Positions 26,371 to 35,241 of a stretch of 64,000 nt of DNA are shown piece after piece. Within the stretch, counting starts at the first letter, position 1, and every line of letters starts with the position of its first letter. The DNA comes from Pseudomonas sp. DNDY-54 (lineage in GTDB: Bacteria; Pseudomonadota; Gammaproteobacteria; Pseudomonadales; Pseudomonadaceae): positions 434,001 to 498,000 of the forward strand of contig NZ_CP082271.1 in NCBI RefSeq assembly GCF_019880365.1. Direction: 5' to 3'. The position numbers and the translations under genes are program-made. The notes beneath the pieces are model-generated. The model made no database searches and was not told the origin of the DNA. It saw nothing but the letters and a program-made list of their open reading frames with translations.

Positions 26371-27309
26371 ATGTCTCGCGAAATTCGCATCGCCACCCGC
26401 AAGAGTGCCTTGGCCCTATGGCAGGCCGAATACGTCAAGGCGCGTCTCGAAGCCGCCCATCCAGAAGTGACCGTCAGCCTGGTGCCAATGGTCAGCCGCG
26501 GTGACAAGTTGCTCGATGCGCCGCTGGCGAAAATCGGTGGCAAGGGCCTGTTCGTCAAAGAGCTGGAGACGGCGCTGATGGAAAATCAGGCCGATATCGC
26601 CGTGCATTCCATGAAGGATGTGCCGATGGAGTTCCCCGAAGGGCTTGGCCTCTACTGCATCTGCGAGCGCGAGGATCCGCGCGACGCCTTCGTATCCAAT
26701 CACTTCGACACGCTTGACGCCCTGCCGTCGGGCGCCGTGGTCGGTACGTCTAGCCTGCGTCGTCAGGCGCAGCTATTGGCGCGTCGTCCGGACCTGAAGA
26801 TTCAGTTTCTGCGAGGCAACGTCAATACCCGTCTGGCCAAGCTCGATGCGGGCGAATACGACGCGATCATCCTTGCCGCCGCCGGGCTGATTCGCCTCGG
26901 TTTTGGCGAGCGCATCCGCTCCAACCTCACGGTAGAGGACAGTTTGCCAGCGGGCGGGCAGGGCGCGGTCGGTATCGAGTGCCGTACGGGCGATACCGAG
27001 CTGCACCGGTTGCTGCAATGCATGAACGACCCACACACGGCGCTGCGTGTCAGTGCCGAAAGGGCGCTGAACCGCCATCTTAACGGCGGGTGCCAGGTGC
27101 CGATCGCCTGCTATGCGGTGCTTGAAGACGATCAGTTGTGGTTACGCGGCCTGGTTGGCCAGCCGGATGGCACCTTGCTGCTTCGCGCCGAGGATCGCGC
27201 GCCGGCAATCGAGGCCGAAGCCTTGGGCGTCAGGGTCGCCGAAGCGTTGCTGGCGCAAGGCGCAGAAAAGATCTTGCAGGACATCTACGGCGAGGCCGGC
27301 GGGGCGTGA
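26371..27309 (+). CDS. hemC: Porphobilinogen deaminase HemC
   Basis: 312 residues. Polymerises four porphobilinogens to hydroxymethylbilane. The dipyrromethane cofactor is carried by Cys241 in LNGGCQVPIACYA; catalytic and substrate motifs VHSMKDVPMEFPEGL, GTSSLRRQAQL and FLRGNVNTRLAKLDAGEYDAI are intact. Start ATG 26371 (MSREIRIATRKS) with CAGGAA upstream. Its TGA overlaps the GTG start of hemD (GTGA), so the two are coupled. Confidence 0.97.
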   Translation: MSREIRIATRKSALALWQAEYVKARLEAAHPEVTVSLVPMVSRGDKLLDAPLAKIGGKGLFVKELETALMENQADIAVHSMKDVPMEFPEGLGLYCICEREDPRDAFVSNHFDTLDALPSGAVVGTSSLRRQAQLLARRPDLKIQFLRGNVNTRLAKLDAGEYDAIILAAAGLIRLGFGERIRSNLTVEDSLPAGGQGAVGIECRTGDTELHRLLQCMNDPHTALRVSAERALNRHLNGGCQVPIACYAVLEDDQLWLRGLVGQPDGTLLLRAEDRAPAIEAEALGVRVAEALLAQGAEKILQDIYGEAGGA

Positions 27310-28076
27310 GCGCGTGGCGGCTGCTGCTGACGCGTCCCGCCGAGGAGTGCGTCGCGCTGGCTGCAGCCCTTTCCGATGTCGGTATCCATAGCGCCAGCGT
27401 GCCGCTGCTGGCCATCGAACCGCTTTCTGAAACGGCTGAACAACGCGCGGCGATGCTTGAGTTGGATCGCTACTGTGCCGTGGTCGTGGTGAGCAAGCCG
27501 GCCGCCAGGCTGGGGTTGGCGCGCCTCAAGCGCTACTGGCCGCAGCCGCCAGCCGGTCAAGCCTGGTTCAGCGTTGGGGCCGCAACCGGCGCCATCCTGA
27601 AAGAGCACGGTCTGAATGCCTACTGGCCCGATGTTGGGGATGATAGCGAGGCGCTGCTGGCCTTGCCGCGCCTCGCAGAGGCGCTTGATGTGACGAGTCC
27701 ACGCGTGCTGATTCTGCGGGGCGAGGGTGGTCGTGAGCTCATTGCCGAGACGCTTCATCAACGAGGCGTTCTGGTGGACAAGCTTGAATTGTATCGACGC
27801 TACCTGCCGGATTATCCCCCCGGAATTCTGGCTCAAACGCTTCGCTCTGAACGGCTGAACGCGGTGGTGGTCAGCAGTGGGCAGGGTTTGCAGTCTTTGC
27901 GCGAGCTGGCGGGATCTGATTGGACCGCATTGCGTGAGCTACCCTTGTTCGTACCCAGCCCTCGTGTCGCCGAGATGGCGACTACCTTGGGTGCCAAAAT
28001 AATAGTGGATTGCCGTGGTGCCGGAACCGCGGCTTTGCTAGCGGCGTTACGGGAACATCCCGAGCCCGCTTCCTAA
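27306..28076 (+). CDS. hemD: Uroporphyrinogen-III synthase HemD
   Basis: 256 residues starting from a GTG at 27306 that overlaps the hemC stop (VSAWRLLLTRPAEECVAL). HemD cyclises hydroxymethylbilane to uroporphyrinogen III. The family is poorly conserved; visible features are the N-terminal LLLTRP, the FSVGAATGAIL strand-helix, LILRGEGGRELIAETLHQRGV with LELYRRY, VVVSSGQGLQSL and the terminal LFVPSPRVAEMATTLG. Position between hemC and hemX settles the call. I used the coupled GTG because translation further upstream would overlap hemC in a different frame. Confidence 0.93.
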   Translation: MSAWRLLLTRPAEECVALAAALSDVGIHSASVPLLAIEPLSETAEQRAAMLELDRYCAVVVVSKPAARLGLARLKRYWPQPPAGQAWFSVGAATGAILKEHGLNAYWPDVGDDSEALLALPRLAEALDVTSPRVLILRGEGGRELIAETLHQRGVLVDKLELYRRYLPDYPPGILAQTLRSERLNAVVVSSGQGLQSLRELAGSDWTALRELPLFVPSPRVAEMATTLGAKIIVDCRGAGTAALLAALREHPEPAS

Positions 28077-28092
28077 TGCAAAGGATGGAAAC

Positions 28093-29352
28093 GTGAGCGA
28101 AGTAGACTCCGATAAGGCAGCGCAGCAACCATCGGGCAGCGATCCCGCCATCGTCAAAAAGCCCGTCAATACAGAGCCTCCGAAGGATTCGAAGACGCCG
28201 CCCAAGACGCCGCCACCTACCTCGCCCTCTGCCGGCGCATCCGACGCCCGTGGCGGCGGCAAGGCGATGGCTGGCCTGGCGCTGCTGGTCGGCCTGGCCG
28301 GTTTGGCTGCTGGCGGCTACAGCGTCTGGCAGACCCAGCAGCTCGCCGGGCAGGAGAGTCAACAGCTCAATGCGGCGCAGGCAGCACGTGAGCAAACTCA
28401 ACAGTTGGAGCAGCGCAGTCAGCAACTGGCCAGCCGTCTTGGGAAGCTCGAGCAGCTACCCTCCGCAGAGCAGCTGGAGGAACGGCGCCGACTGCTTTCA
28501 GCATTGCAAAGCGATCAGCAACGCTTGTCGGGCCGGGTCGAGCAAGTGCTCGGCGCCAGCCGTGAACAGTGGCGTTTAGCCGAGGCGGAGCACCTGTTGC
28601 GCATGGCTATGTTGCGTCTGTCAGCGATGCAGGATGTGAACAGTGCTGAATCACTGCTCGCCGAAGCCGACCTTATCCTGCGTAAGCAGGACGATCCGGG
28701 CGCGTACGGCGCGCGGCAGAAGCTACTGGAGGGGCTCGAAGCATTGCGCAGCCTGCCGGAGCTGGACCGCACCGGGCTGTTCCTGCAGTTGGGCGCGTTG
28801 CGCAATCAGGCGAGTCAGCTCAGCGGTCTGGCACCGGAGTTCGAAAACGGGGTGAGCCAGTCCGAGACGCAGGGTGCCAGCGGTTGGAAGACGTGGCTGG
28901 ACGAGCTGACGCGCTATGTGCGAATCGATTTCAACGCGGGCACCGATGTCAAGCCACTGCTTGCCGGCCAGAGCCTGGCGCAGGTACGGCTTGCCTTGTC
29001 GTTGGCCATCGAGCAGGCGCAGTGGGCAGTGCTCAACGGCAACGAAGAGGTGTATCGGCAATCGCTGGATCAGGCTGCCCGCCTGATCGAAGGTCATTTC
29101 AGCGAGGACAACGGCCAGAGCCGTGGATTGCGTGACCGCATCAAGCAGCTAGTGCCGCGCCAAGTCTCGGTCGAGTTGCCTGATCTCACGCCAGCATTGC
29201 AGGCCCTGCAGGCCTACGTACAAAAACGCGAGTCTCCAGAGGCGGAGGAACCTGAGGCAACCGAACGTGCCGAACGCGGCGAGCGTCCCGAAGAAGAAGC
29301 TCCGCAGCCGGCCGAGCCTGATCAGGCAGCTGAAGAGGGGCAGCGCACATGA
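28093..29352 (+). CDS. hemX: HemX membrane protein
   Basis: 419 residues: a Pro/Lys/Ser-rich N-terminus (about 1-55), one membrane helix (about 57-76, AMAGLALLVGLAGLAAGGYS), a long Gln-rich coiled coil (about 80-160) and a C-terminal region ending in an acidic Glu/Pro-rich tail (about 380-419). It is the HemX family, often annotated as uroporphyrinogen-III C-methyltransferase, but it lacks the methylase domain of CysG/CobA, so enzyme activity is doubtful. GTG start at 28093 with AAGGATGGA upstream. Its stop overlaps the hemY start (ATGA). Confidence 0.92.
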   Translation: MSEVDSDKAAQQPSGSDPAIVKKPVNTEPPKDSKTPPKTPPPTSPSAGASDARGGGKAMAGLALLVGLAGLAAGGYSVWQTQQLAGQESQQLNAAQAAREQTQQLEQRSQQLASRLGKLEQLPSAEQLEERRRLLSALQSDQQRLSGRVEQVLGASREQWRLAEAEHLLRMAMLRLSAMQDVNSAESLLAEADLILRKQDDPGAYGARQKLLEGLEALRSLPELDRTGLFLQLGALRNQASQLSGLAPEFENGVSQSETQGASGWKTWLDELTRYVRIDFNAGTDVKPLLAGQSLAQVRLALSLAIEQAQWAVLNGNEEVYRQSLDQAARLIEGHFSEDNGQSRGLRDRIKQLVPRQVSVELPDLTPALQALQAYVQKRESPEAEEPEATERAERGERPEEEAPQPAEPDQAAEEGQRT

Positions 29353-30587
29353 AACGGTTGGCCATTATCCTCGTGCTGCTGCTGGCGGCAGCGGGCTTTA
29401 TCGGTTGGGCCATCTATCAGGATGCGGGGTACGTCCTGATCAGTTATGACCAGTTTCGCTACGAGTCGAGCTTCTGGATTTTTGTCGGTCTGATTGGTTG
29501 CCTTTGGTTGTTCGCCACGGTGGTTCACTGGGTGCTTGGATTGCTTTACACCTCTGGTGCGTTGGTTAACCCGTGGTCCCGGCGGCATCGTGCGCGGCGC
29601 GTTGCCAACGCCTCGCGATCCGGGCTGCGCGAATTAGCCGAAGGGCAATGGAACCAAGCGCTGACGCATCTGAGCACAGCGGCCGAGCATGATCGTCAGC
29701 CGTTGGTGCATTACCTGGGTGCTGCTCGGGCCGCGAGTGAGCTGGGCGATTACGAGCAGAGCGACGCGCTTCTACACAAGGCAGCAGAGCGCGAACCCGA
29801 GGCCGGTTTGGCCATCGGCTTGACCCAGGCCCAGCTGCAAATCGACCGTGGCCAGTACGCCGAAGCGCGCGAATCGTTGAAAGCGCTGCATAGTGACCAT
29901 CCCCGTCATCCCCGTGTGTTGACCCTGCTGCAGCAACTCTACGTACAGCTGAAGGACTGGCCTGCTCTGTGCCGCTTGCTGCCGGAGTTGCGCAAGCACC
30001 GCGTGTTACCTCCAGCGAAGCTGGATGAGCTTGAATTGCTCGCCTGGACTGCCGCGGTAGAGCAGGCAGGGCAAGGTGAAGTGGCGACTGCAGAGGACCC
30101 GCAACAAGGCCTCAATCAGTGCTGGCAGACCGTACCCAGCAAACTGCGCAATGAGCCACTGCTGATGCGAGCGTATGCGGATGGTTTAAGCCGGCTTGGG
30201 GCGGAGGAAAAAGCGGAGGAGGTGTTGTACGCCGCCCTCAAACGCCAGTTCGATGATCGCCTGGTTGAGCGCTATGGTCGCGTTCGCGGGCGCGAGCCTG
30301 CACGCCAGCTGGCCCATGCAGAAGGCTGGCTCAAAGCCCATCCAGAAAACGCCGAGCTACTGCTCGCGCTGGGCCGCTTGAGTTTGCGCAACGAGCTCTG
30401 GGGCAAGGCGCGCGACTATCTGGAGGCGAGTCTGCGTATGGAGCACCGAGCGGAAACCTGCGCTGAGCTGGCACGCCTGCTGGCCCAGCTGGGCGACAAC
30501 GAGCGCAGCAACCGTCTCTTCCAGGAAGGGCTTGGACTGCTTGATCAGACCGGCGCCAGTCGATTGCCGGTGACCAGCCCCACCTAG
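29349..30587 (+). CDS. hemY: HemY tetratricopeptide membrane protein
   Basis: 412 residues. Two N-terminal membrane helices (about 4-20 and 40-62) with the HemY N-terminal hallmark DAGYVLISYDQFRYESS between them, then a cytoplasmic region of TPR repeats (LREL AEGQWNQALTHLSTAAEHD at about 95-115 and several further helical pairs). The hemCDXY operon is conserved in gammaproteobacteria; the protein's role in haem synthesis is not settled and it is unrelated to the protoporphyrinogen oxidase also called HemY. ATG start overlaps the hemX stop. Confidence 0.93.
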   Translation: MKRLAIILVLLLAAAGFIGWAIYQDAGYVLISYDQFRYESSFWIFVGLIGCLWLFATVVHWVLGLLYTSGALVNPWSRRHRARRVANASRSGLRELAEGQWNQALTHLSTAAEHDRQPLVHYLGAARAASELGDYEQSDALLHKAAEREPEAGLAIGLTQAQLQIDRGQYAEARESLKALHSDHPRHPRVLTLLQQLYVQLKDWPALCRLLPELRKHRVLPPAKLDELELLAWTAAVEQAGQGEVATAEDPQQGLNQCWQTVPSKLRNEPLLMRAYADGLSRLGAEEKAEEVLYAALKRQFDDRLVERYGRVRGREPARQLAHAEGWLKAHPENAELLLALGRLSLRNELWGKARDYLEASLRMEHRAETCAELARLLAQLGDNERSNRLFQEGLGLLDQTGASRLPVTSPT

Positions 30588-30705
30588 CTAGCAGCATGGC
30601 GCGGACGTGACGAGCGTCCCGTGCCACTGCACGGAGTTCCGTATGGCTTGCAGCTCGCCGCGTCCAGCACTACCGTAGCGAACTTTTCCTGTCTGCGGAG
30701 TCACC

Positions 30706-31197
30706 ATGAACCTGGCCAGCCCACGCTCGCTGTTTCTTCTGGCTTTCATCGGCAGTGCGCTGATGATGATCGCCGCACTGTATCTCGAGCATGTGGTCGG
30801 CTTGGCGCCGTGCCCCTTGTGCATCGTTCAGCGAATCTGCGTGATCGGTTTTGGATTGGTCTGCCTGATCGCAGCGCTGCACGGGCCGCACAAGACCGGT
30901 CGCCGGGTGTACTCGGTACTGGCGCTGCTATTTGCTGTTGCGGGTGGTGCCACGGCGATACGGCAGATTTGGCTACAGAACATGCCGGCTGACCAGCTGC
31001 CGAGCTGCCTGCCCAGCCTTGAATACATGATGGATGCGCTGCCGTTTCAGGAGATTGCCCGACTGGTACTTCACGGCACCGCGGAATGCGCCGAAGTCAG
31101 CTGGACGTTGCTGGGTATGAGCATCCCGGAGTGGACATTGCTTGCGTTCATCGCGATGGCGTTGTTTTGCTTCTGGCAGCTGCTGCGCCGCGACTGA
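30706..31197 (+). CDS. dsbB: Disulfide bond formation protein DsbB
   Basis: 163-residue quinone-linked oxidase that re-oxidises DsbA. Four membrane helices are evident; the first redox pair is Cys36-Cys39 in APCPLCIVQR, and the second pair is Cys101 and Cys128 in the second periplasmic loop. An arginine (QR) after CPLC matches the quinone-interacting Arg48 region of E. coli DsbB. SD near the start is weak (GGAG about eight bases before ATG at 30706). It is separate from hemY by 118 bases; P. aeruginosa has a homologue in the same place. Confidence 0.94.
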   Translation: MNLASPRSLFLLAFIGSALMMIAALYLEHVVGLAPCPLCIVQRICVIGFGLVCLIAALHGPHKTGRRVYSVLALLFAVAGGATAIRQIWLQNMPADQLPSCLPSLEYMMDALPFQEIARLVLHGTAECAEVSWTLLGMSIPEWTLLAFIAMALFCFWQLLRRD

Positions 31198-31449
31198 AAC
31201 TTTCTCTCGAGGCGGGCGAATGATCGCTGCGCTTGGTGGTCAATCCAGCAGCGCGAAGCATTGCTGACATCACCGCCCCGATGATTTTCATCCCTGCTGC
31301 TTGATGCTTCGATCGCCGCAGCATAGTCTGCTCTGGCGGCGTCGGTTTTCCGCCGAATGCGCTGCCACTCACCCAAGGCCGATATCCCAAGACAAAAAAC
31401 CGTCTCGGAAGGCGCAACAAGCAACATCGATTAGGGAAGTGAGGTCATC

Positions 31450-31917
31450 ATGCTCGAGAGCTGTCGGAACGCCCAGGAACGCTGGGGAGGTGTGCACCTG
31501 CTGATCGACCGCTGGCTGCAAGAACGCCATGCACTGATCAACGCATTCGATGAGCTGCATGTCAGCGACGCATCTGCCACGAGTCGCTCCACATTGCAAA
31601 AGTTTTGCGAAATACTCCTCGACTACGTGTCGGCCGGGCATTTCGAGATCTACGAGCAGCTGCTCAATGAAGCCGAAGCGTTCGGTGATAAGCGTGGGCT
31701 AGACCTGGCCCGCCAGATCTATCCCCGCATCGAAGCCATTACCGAGGTGGCTGTGGTCTTCAATGATCGTTGCGATAGTGGCGATTGTTTGGACAGCCCA
31801 GGCTTGCCGGAAGAGTTGAAGCGTCTGGGGCAGCTGCTGCACGAGCGCTTCGAACTTGAGGACTGCCTCATCGAAGTGCTCCACACCGCACACAAGCAGG
31901 CCGCCGCAACGGTTTGA
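31450..31917 (+). CDS. algQ: Anti-sigma-70 factor AlgQ (Rsd)
   Basis: 155 residues starting MLESCRNAQERWGGVHLLIDRWL, an all-helical Rsd/AlgQ protein. Family members bind region 4 of sigma-70 and shift RNA polymerase towards alternative sigma factors; AlgQ (AlgR2) of P. aeruginosa influences alginate and siderophore genes. Conserved segments include RHALINAFDELHV, LQKFCEILLDYVSAGHFEIYEQL and RIEAITEVAVVFNDRCD. The gene precedes algP by about 100 bases on the same strand. Confidence 0.93.
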   Translation: MLESCRNAQERWGGVHLLIDRWLQERHALINAFDELHVSDASATSRSTLQKFCEILLDYVSAGHFEIYEQLLNEAEAFGDKRGLDLARQIYPRIEAITEVAVVFNDRCDSGDCLDSPGLPEELKRLGQLLHERFELEDCLIEVLHTAHKQAAATV

Positions 31918-32018
31918 TGGTGCTCAGCTGAGCAAGGCCGCTGTCCTCTTCGATGGCGGGCTTGGTGGATCGTTGGGAACGTCAATCCGGCGGACCCATC
32001 CCGTCAGGAGGCGTCTTA

Positions 32019-32807
32019 ATGCCCGCAAGGAAAGAATCGGTTTCGACTCCGCTGCATCTGCTCCAGCAGTTGTCGCAGAGCCTCGTGGTCCATCTGCGAA
32101 AGGCTTGCACTGAAGCCCAGAATGAGGCGGAAGGTCTGCTGGCCAACCTTGAGAAGCAGCGCGGCAAAACGCAAGAGAAGGTGATCAAGGCACGTGCCAA
32201 GCTTGATGAGGCGGGCAACGCTGGCAAATCGAAGGCACAAGCCAAGGCGCGGGCCAAGCTGTCAGAGCTGGACGACATGCTCGCCGTGCTGCAGGCGCGG
32301 CAGAATGAAACGCTGAATTATCTTTCCGAATTGAAACGCGACGCGGAACAGAGTCTGAAACTCGCCCAAGGGATCACGCAGGTTGAGAATGCGGCCGCCC
32401 AGGCGCTGGCGTCGCGCGGCAAGCCCGATGCCGCTCGTTCGTCGAATCGTAGCAAGGGTTCGCCACAGGCCCAGAAGCGCGCTACTGCCGAACCTGCCGC
32501 TAGCAAAACCGCCGCAGCTCGATCGTCCTCACGTGCGGCGCGTCCGGCTACCAACCCCTCCCCAAAAACCACAGCAGCCAAGAACAGCGCGGCGGAAAAG
32601 CCGGTCGCAGCGAAGGCGCCGGTGTCCACTGCGCCAACGCGTAAAGCGCCGAGTGGCGCCCGCCGGCGCCCCGCCAGTAATGCTGGGAAGCCCACATTAG
32701 CCGCGGATTCTGCATTGGCTGCCAAACCCTCGGTCGCTAAGAAACCGGCTCGCAAGCCAGCCGCAGCCAAGGGTGAGTCCGCCGCTCAGTCGTCACCCAT
32801 CAACTGA
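32019..32807 (+). CDS. algP: AlgP-like histone H1-like protein
   Basis: 262 residues from the ATG at 32019, with AGGAGG at 32006-32011. The N-terminal half (about 1-125) is helical and rich in Lys/Ala coiled coil; the C-terminal half is a basic Ala/Pro/Lys/Ser-rich tail resembling eukaryotic histone H1. In P. aeruginosa AlgP this tail is built of dozens of KPAA repeats that vary between strains; here the repeats are degenerate and only a few KPAA-like units remain. DNA binding and a role in alginate gene control are known for the relative only. The last 22 bases overlap the convergent TIGR02444 gene. Confidence 0.88.
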   Translation: MPARKESVSTPLHLLQQLSQSLVVHLRKACTEAQNEAEGLLANLEKQRGKTQEKVIKARAKLDEAGNAGKSKAQAKARAKLSELDDMLAVLQARQNETLNYLSELKRDAEQSLKLAQGITQVENAAAQALASRGKPDAARSSNRSKGSPQAQKRATAEPAASKTAAARSSSRAARPATNPSPKTTAAKNSAAEKPVAAKAPVSTAPTRKAPSGARRRPASNAGKPTLAADSALAAKPSVAKKPARKPAAAKGESAAQSSPIN

Positions 32808-33262
32808 GCGGTCGCCGCGCGTCGCAGTAGTTGTACTGCGACGCGCGTATCACCCTCTAGCCCAGCACACAGGCGATCCAGCCAGCCAGTTGAGTCATGA
32901 CCGGCCGGCCATTGCTCGGCGACCGATTGCAGGCGCCTCAGCTGGACCTTCTCGGCGTCCAGCTCTAACGCTTTTACCCGTGCGCGTAGACCCGCCAATT
33001 CTTCATCCAGCGTCGCTTGCTGACGCCAGGTTTGGCGCACGCTGCGCAATGGCGCGACGACTTGGGTGCGCCAATCATCGCTGATTGCGCGCAACCGTTC
33101 GAGACGGGCTTCATCACAGCTAATGCCGCGGTGTTCCAGCCAGGCCCCGGTCAGCAGCAGGCAGACATCGGCACCGGCAGACTGCAATTCGAGGCAGGCG
33201 GCTTCCACGCCTGGCTGGGCATAGCAGCCAAGGGCGAAGGACCAAAGATCATCACGCTTCAT
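32786..33262 (-). CDS. TIGR02444 family protein
   Basis: 158 residues, MKRDDLWSFALGCYAQPGVEAACLELQ at the N-terminus and a helical remainder with LRARVKALELDAEKVQLRRL. It matches the conserved gammaproteobacterial TIGR02444 family of unknown function, commonly found beside the ABC-F gene. It has no membrane segment. The start ATG 33260-33262 is divergent from the yheS start (65-base spacer) and its 3' end overlaps algP by 22 bases. Confidence 0.8.
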   Translation of the reverse strand: MKRDDLWSFALGCYAQPGVEAACLELQSAGADVCLLLTGAWLEHRGISCDEARLERLRAISDDWRTQVVAPLRSVRQTWRQQATLDEELAGLRARVKALELDAEKVQLRRLQSVAEQWPAGHDSTGWLDRLCAGLEGDTRVAVQLLRRAATAQLMGDD

Positions 33263-33327
33263 AGGTCGGTTTTTTTCATAAGCACCCGGATGGATTTCCG
33301 GGCGACCTGATAAACTCCGCCGCCATT

Positions 33328-35241
33328 ATGATCCGACTCCAGAACCTGACTCTACAGCGCGGGCCCCAGCGTTTGCTGGAAGGCGCCGAGCTGACCCTTC
33401 ATCCTGGCCAAAAGGTCGGGCTGGTTGGTGCCAATGGCGCCGGCAAGTCCAGCCTGTTCGCATTACTGCGCGGTGAATTCACGCCCGACGGAGGCGATTG
33501 TCAGCTGCCTCCGGACTGGCGGATCGCCCATATGCGGCAAGAGGTCGATACGCTTGATCGCTTGGCCGTCGATTATGTGCTCGATGGCGACACGGAGTTG
33601 CGTCGTGTCCAGGGCGCGCTAGCGGTGGCTGAGGCGGCACATGACGGCACCGCTCTGGCGCGCCTGCATACTGAGTTGGACAATGCCGACGGCTACACAG
33701 CCGATGCCCGAGCGCGCAAGCTGCTTGCTGGCCTTGGCTTTGGGCACGAGCAAATGGATTTGCCGGTCAGCAGCTTCTCCGGCGGATGGCGGATGCGGCT
33801 GAACCTCGCGCAGGCGTTGATGTGCCCGTCCGATTTGCTCTTGCTCGACGAGCCGACCAACCACCTCGATCTGGATGCCATCCTCTGGCTGGAAGCCTGG
33901 CTGAAGAGCTATCCGGGCACCTTGATGTTGATCTCCCACGACCGTGATTTCCTCGACGAGGTGGTTGGCAATGTGGTGCACGTCGAACAGCGCAAGCTGA
34001 CCCTCTATCGCGGAGGCTATTCGGCCTTTGAACGAGCCCGGGCCGAGCGGCTGGCACAGCAACAGCAGGCGTTCGAGAAGCAGCAGGCTCAGCGCGAGCA
34101 TATGGAACATTTCATCCGGCGCTTCAAGGCCAAGGCGAGCAAGGCGCGCCAGGCTCAGAGCCGGATCAAGGCGCTCGAGAAGCTCGAGGAGCTGGCGCCG
34201 GCGCATATCGACTCCCCGTTCGATTTCGTTTTTCGTGAAGCGGACCGGGTTTCCAGCCCCTTGCTGGATTTGTCCGAAGGACGCCTCGGTTACGGTGAAA
34301 AAAAGTGGGTGCTGGACAAGGTCAAACTGCAGCTAGTGCCGGGTGCGCGGATCGGTCTGCTCGGCCCCAACGGCGCAGGCAAATCGACGCTCATCAAGAC
34401 GCTGGCCAACGAGCTCCAGCCAATGGGTGGCCGCCTTCAGCGCGGAGAAAACCTCGTGATCGGCTACTTCGCTCAGCATCAGCTCGACGCGCTGGACGCC
34501 AATGCCAGTCCGTTATTGCATCTGCAGCGTATTGCGTCGGGTGAACGTGAACAGGTTTTGCGCGATTTCCTGGGCGGGTTCGATTTCCGCGGCAACCGCT
34601 GCGACGAACCGGTGCTCAATTTTTCCGGCGGTGAAAAAGCCCGGTTGGCATTGGCCCTGATCGCGTGGGGCAAACCCAACCTGTTGCTGCTCGACGAGCC
34701 GACCAACCACCTGGACTTGGAGATGCGTCTCGCCTTGACCCTGGCGTTGCAGGATTTTGAAGGCGCGGTATTGGTGGTTTCGCATGATCGGCATTTGCTC
34801 AAGAGCACGACTGACGAGTTTCTGTTGGTGGCCGAGGGGCGCGTCGTTACCTTCGATGGCGACCTTGAGGACTACGCGCGGTGGTTGGTGGACTACCGTG
34901 CCCGCCAGCAACCGGTAAGCGACGTTGAGCCTGCGGGCGACAAAACGGACAAGCGTGCTCTTCGTCAGGCGGCCGCCGCGTTGCGTCAGCAGTTAGCGCC
35001 GCTGAAGCGTAAAGCCGACACGCTCGAAAAGGATGTTTCCGCCGTGCATGAAAAACTGGCCTTGCTGGAGCAACGGCTCGGTGATGCGTCACTGTACGAA
35101 TCGACACGGAAAGATGAACTGCGCGAGCTTTTGTCGAAGCAGGCAGACCTGAGGGTGCGCGAGGGCGAACTAGAGGAGGCCTGGCTGGAGGCACTGGAGG
35201 CGCTGGAAAGTCTGCAGCGCCAGCTCGAGGCCAGCGCATGA
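33328..35241 (+). CDS. yheS: ABC-F family ATPase, YheS-like
   Basis: 637 residues, the same length as E. coli YheS. Two ABC domains without membrane parts: Walker A GANGAGKSS and GPNGAGKST, signatures SSFSGGWRMR and LNFSGGEKAR, and Walker B LLLDEPTNHLDL twice. A helical P-site-tRNA-interaction linker lies between them, and the C-terminal 90 residues form a coiled coil. ABC-F proteins act on the ribosome E-site to relieve stalling on difficult nascent peptides. The stop overlaps the MscS-like gene start by four bases. Confidence 0.93.
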   Translation: MIRLQNLTLQRGPQRLLEGAELTLHPGQKVGLVGANGAGKSSLFALLRGEFTPDGGDCQLPPDWRIAHMRQEVDTLDRLAVDYVLDGDTELRRVQGALAVAEAAHDGTALARLHTELDNADGYTADARARKLLAGLGFGHEQMDLPVSSFSGGWRMRLNLAQALMCPSDLLLLDEPTNHLDLDAILWLEAWLKSYPGTLMLISHDRDFLDEVVGNVVHVEQRKLTLYRGGYSAFERARAERLAQQQQAFEKQQAQREHMEHFIRRFKAKASKARQAQSRIKALEKLEELAPAHIDSPFDFVFREADRVSSPLLDLSEGRLGYGEKKWVLDKVKLQLVPGARIGLLGPNGAGKSTLIKTLANELQPMGGRLQRGENLVIGYFAQHQLDALDANASPLLHLQRIASGEREQVLRDFLGGFDFRGNRCDEPVLNFSGGEKARLALALIAWGKPNLLLLDEPTNHLDLEMRLALTLALQDFEGAVLVVSHDRHLLKSTTDEFLLVAEGRVVTFDGDLEDYARWLVDYRARQQPVSDVEPAGDKTDKRALRQAAAALRQQLAPLKRKADTLEKDVSAVHEKLALLEQRLGDASLYESTRKDELRELLSKQADLRVREGELEEAWLEALEALESLQRQLEASA

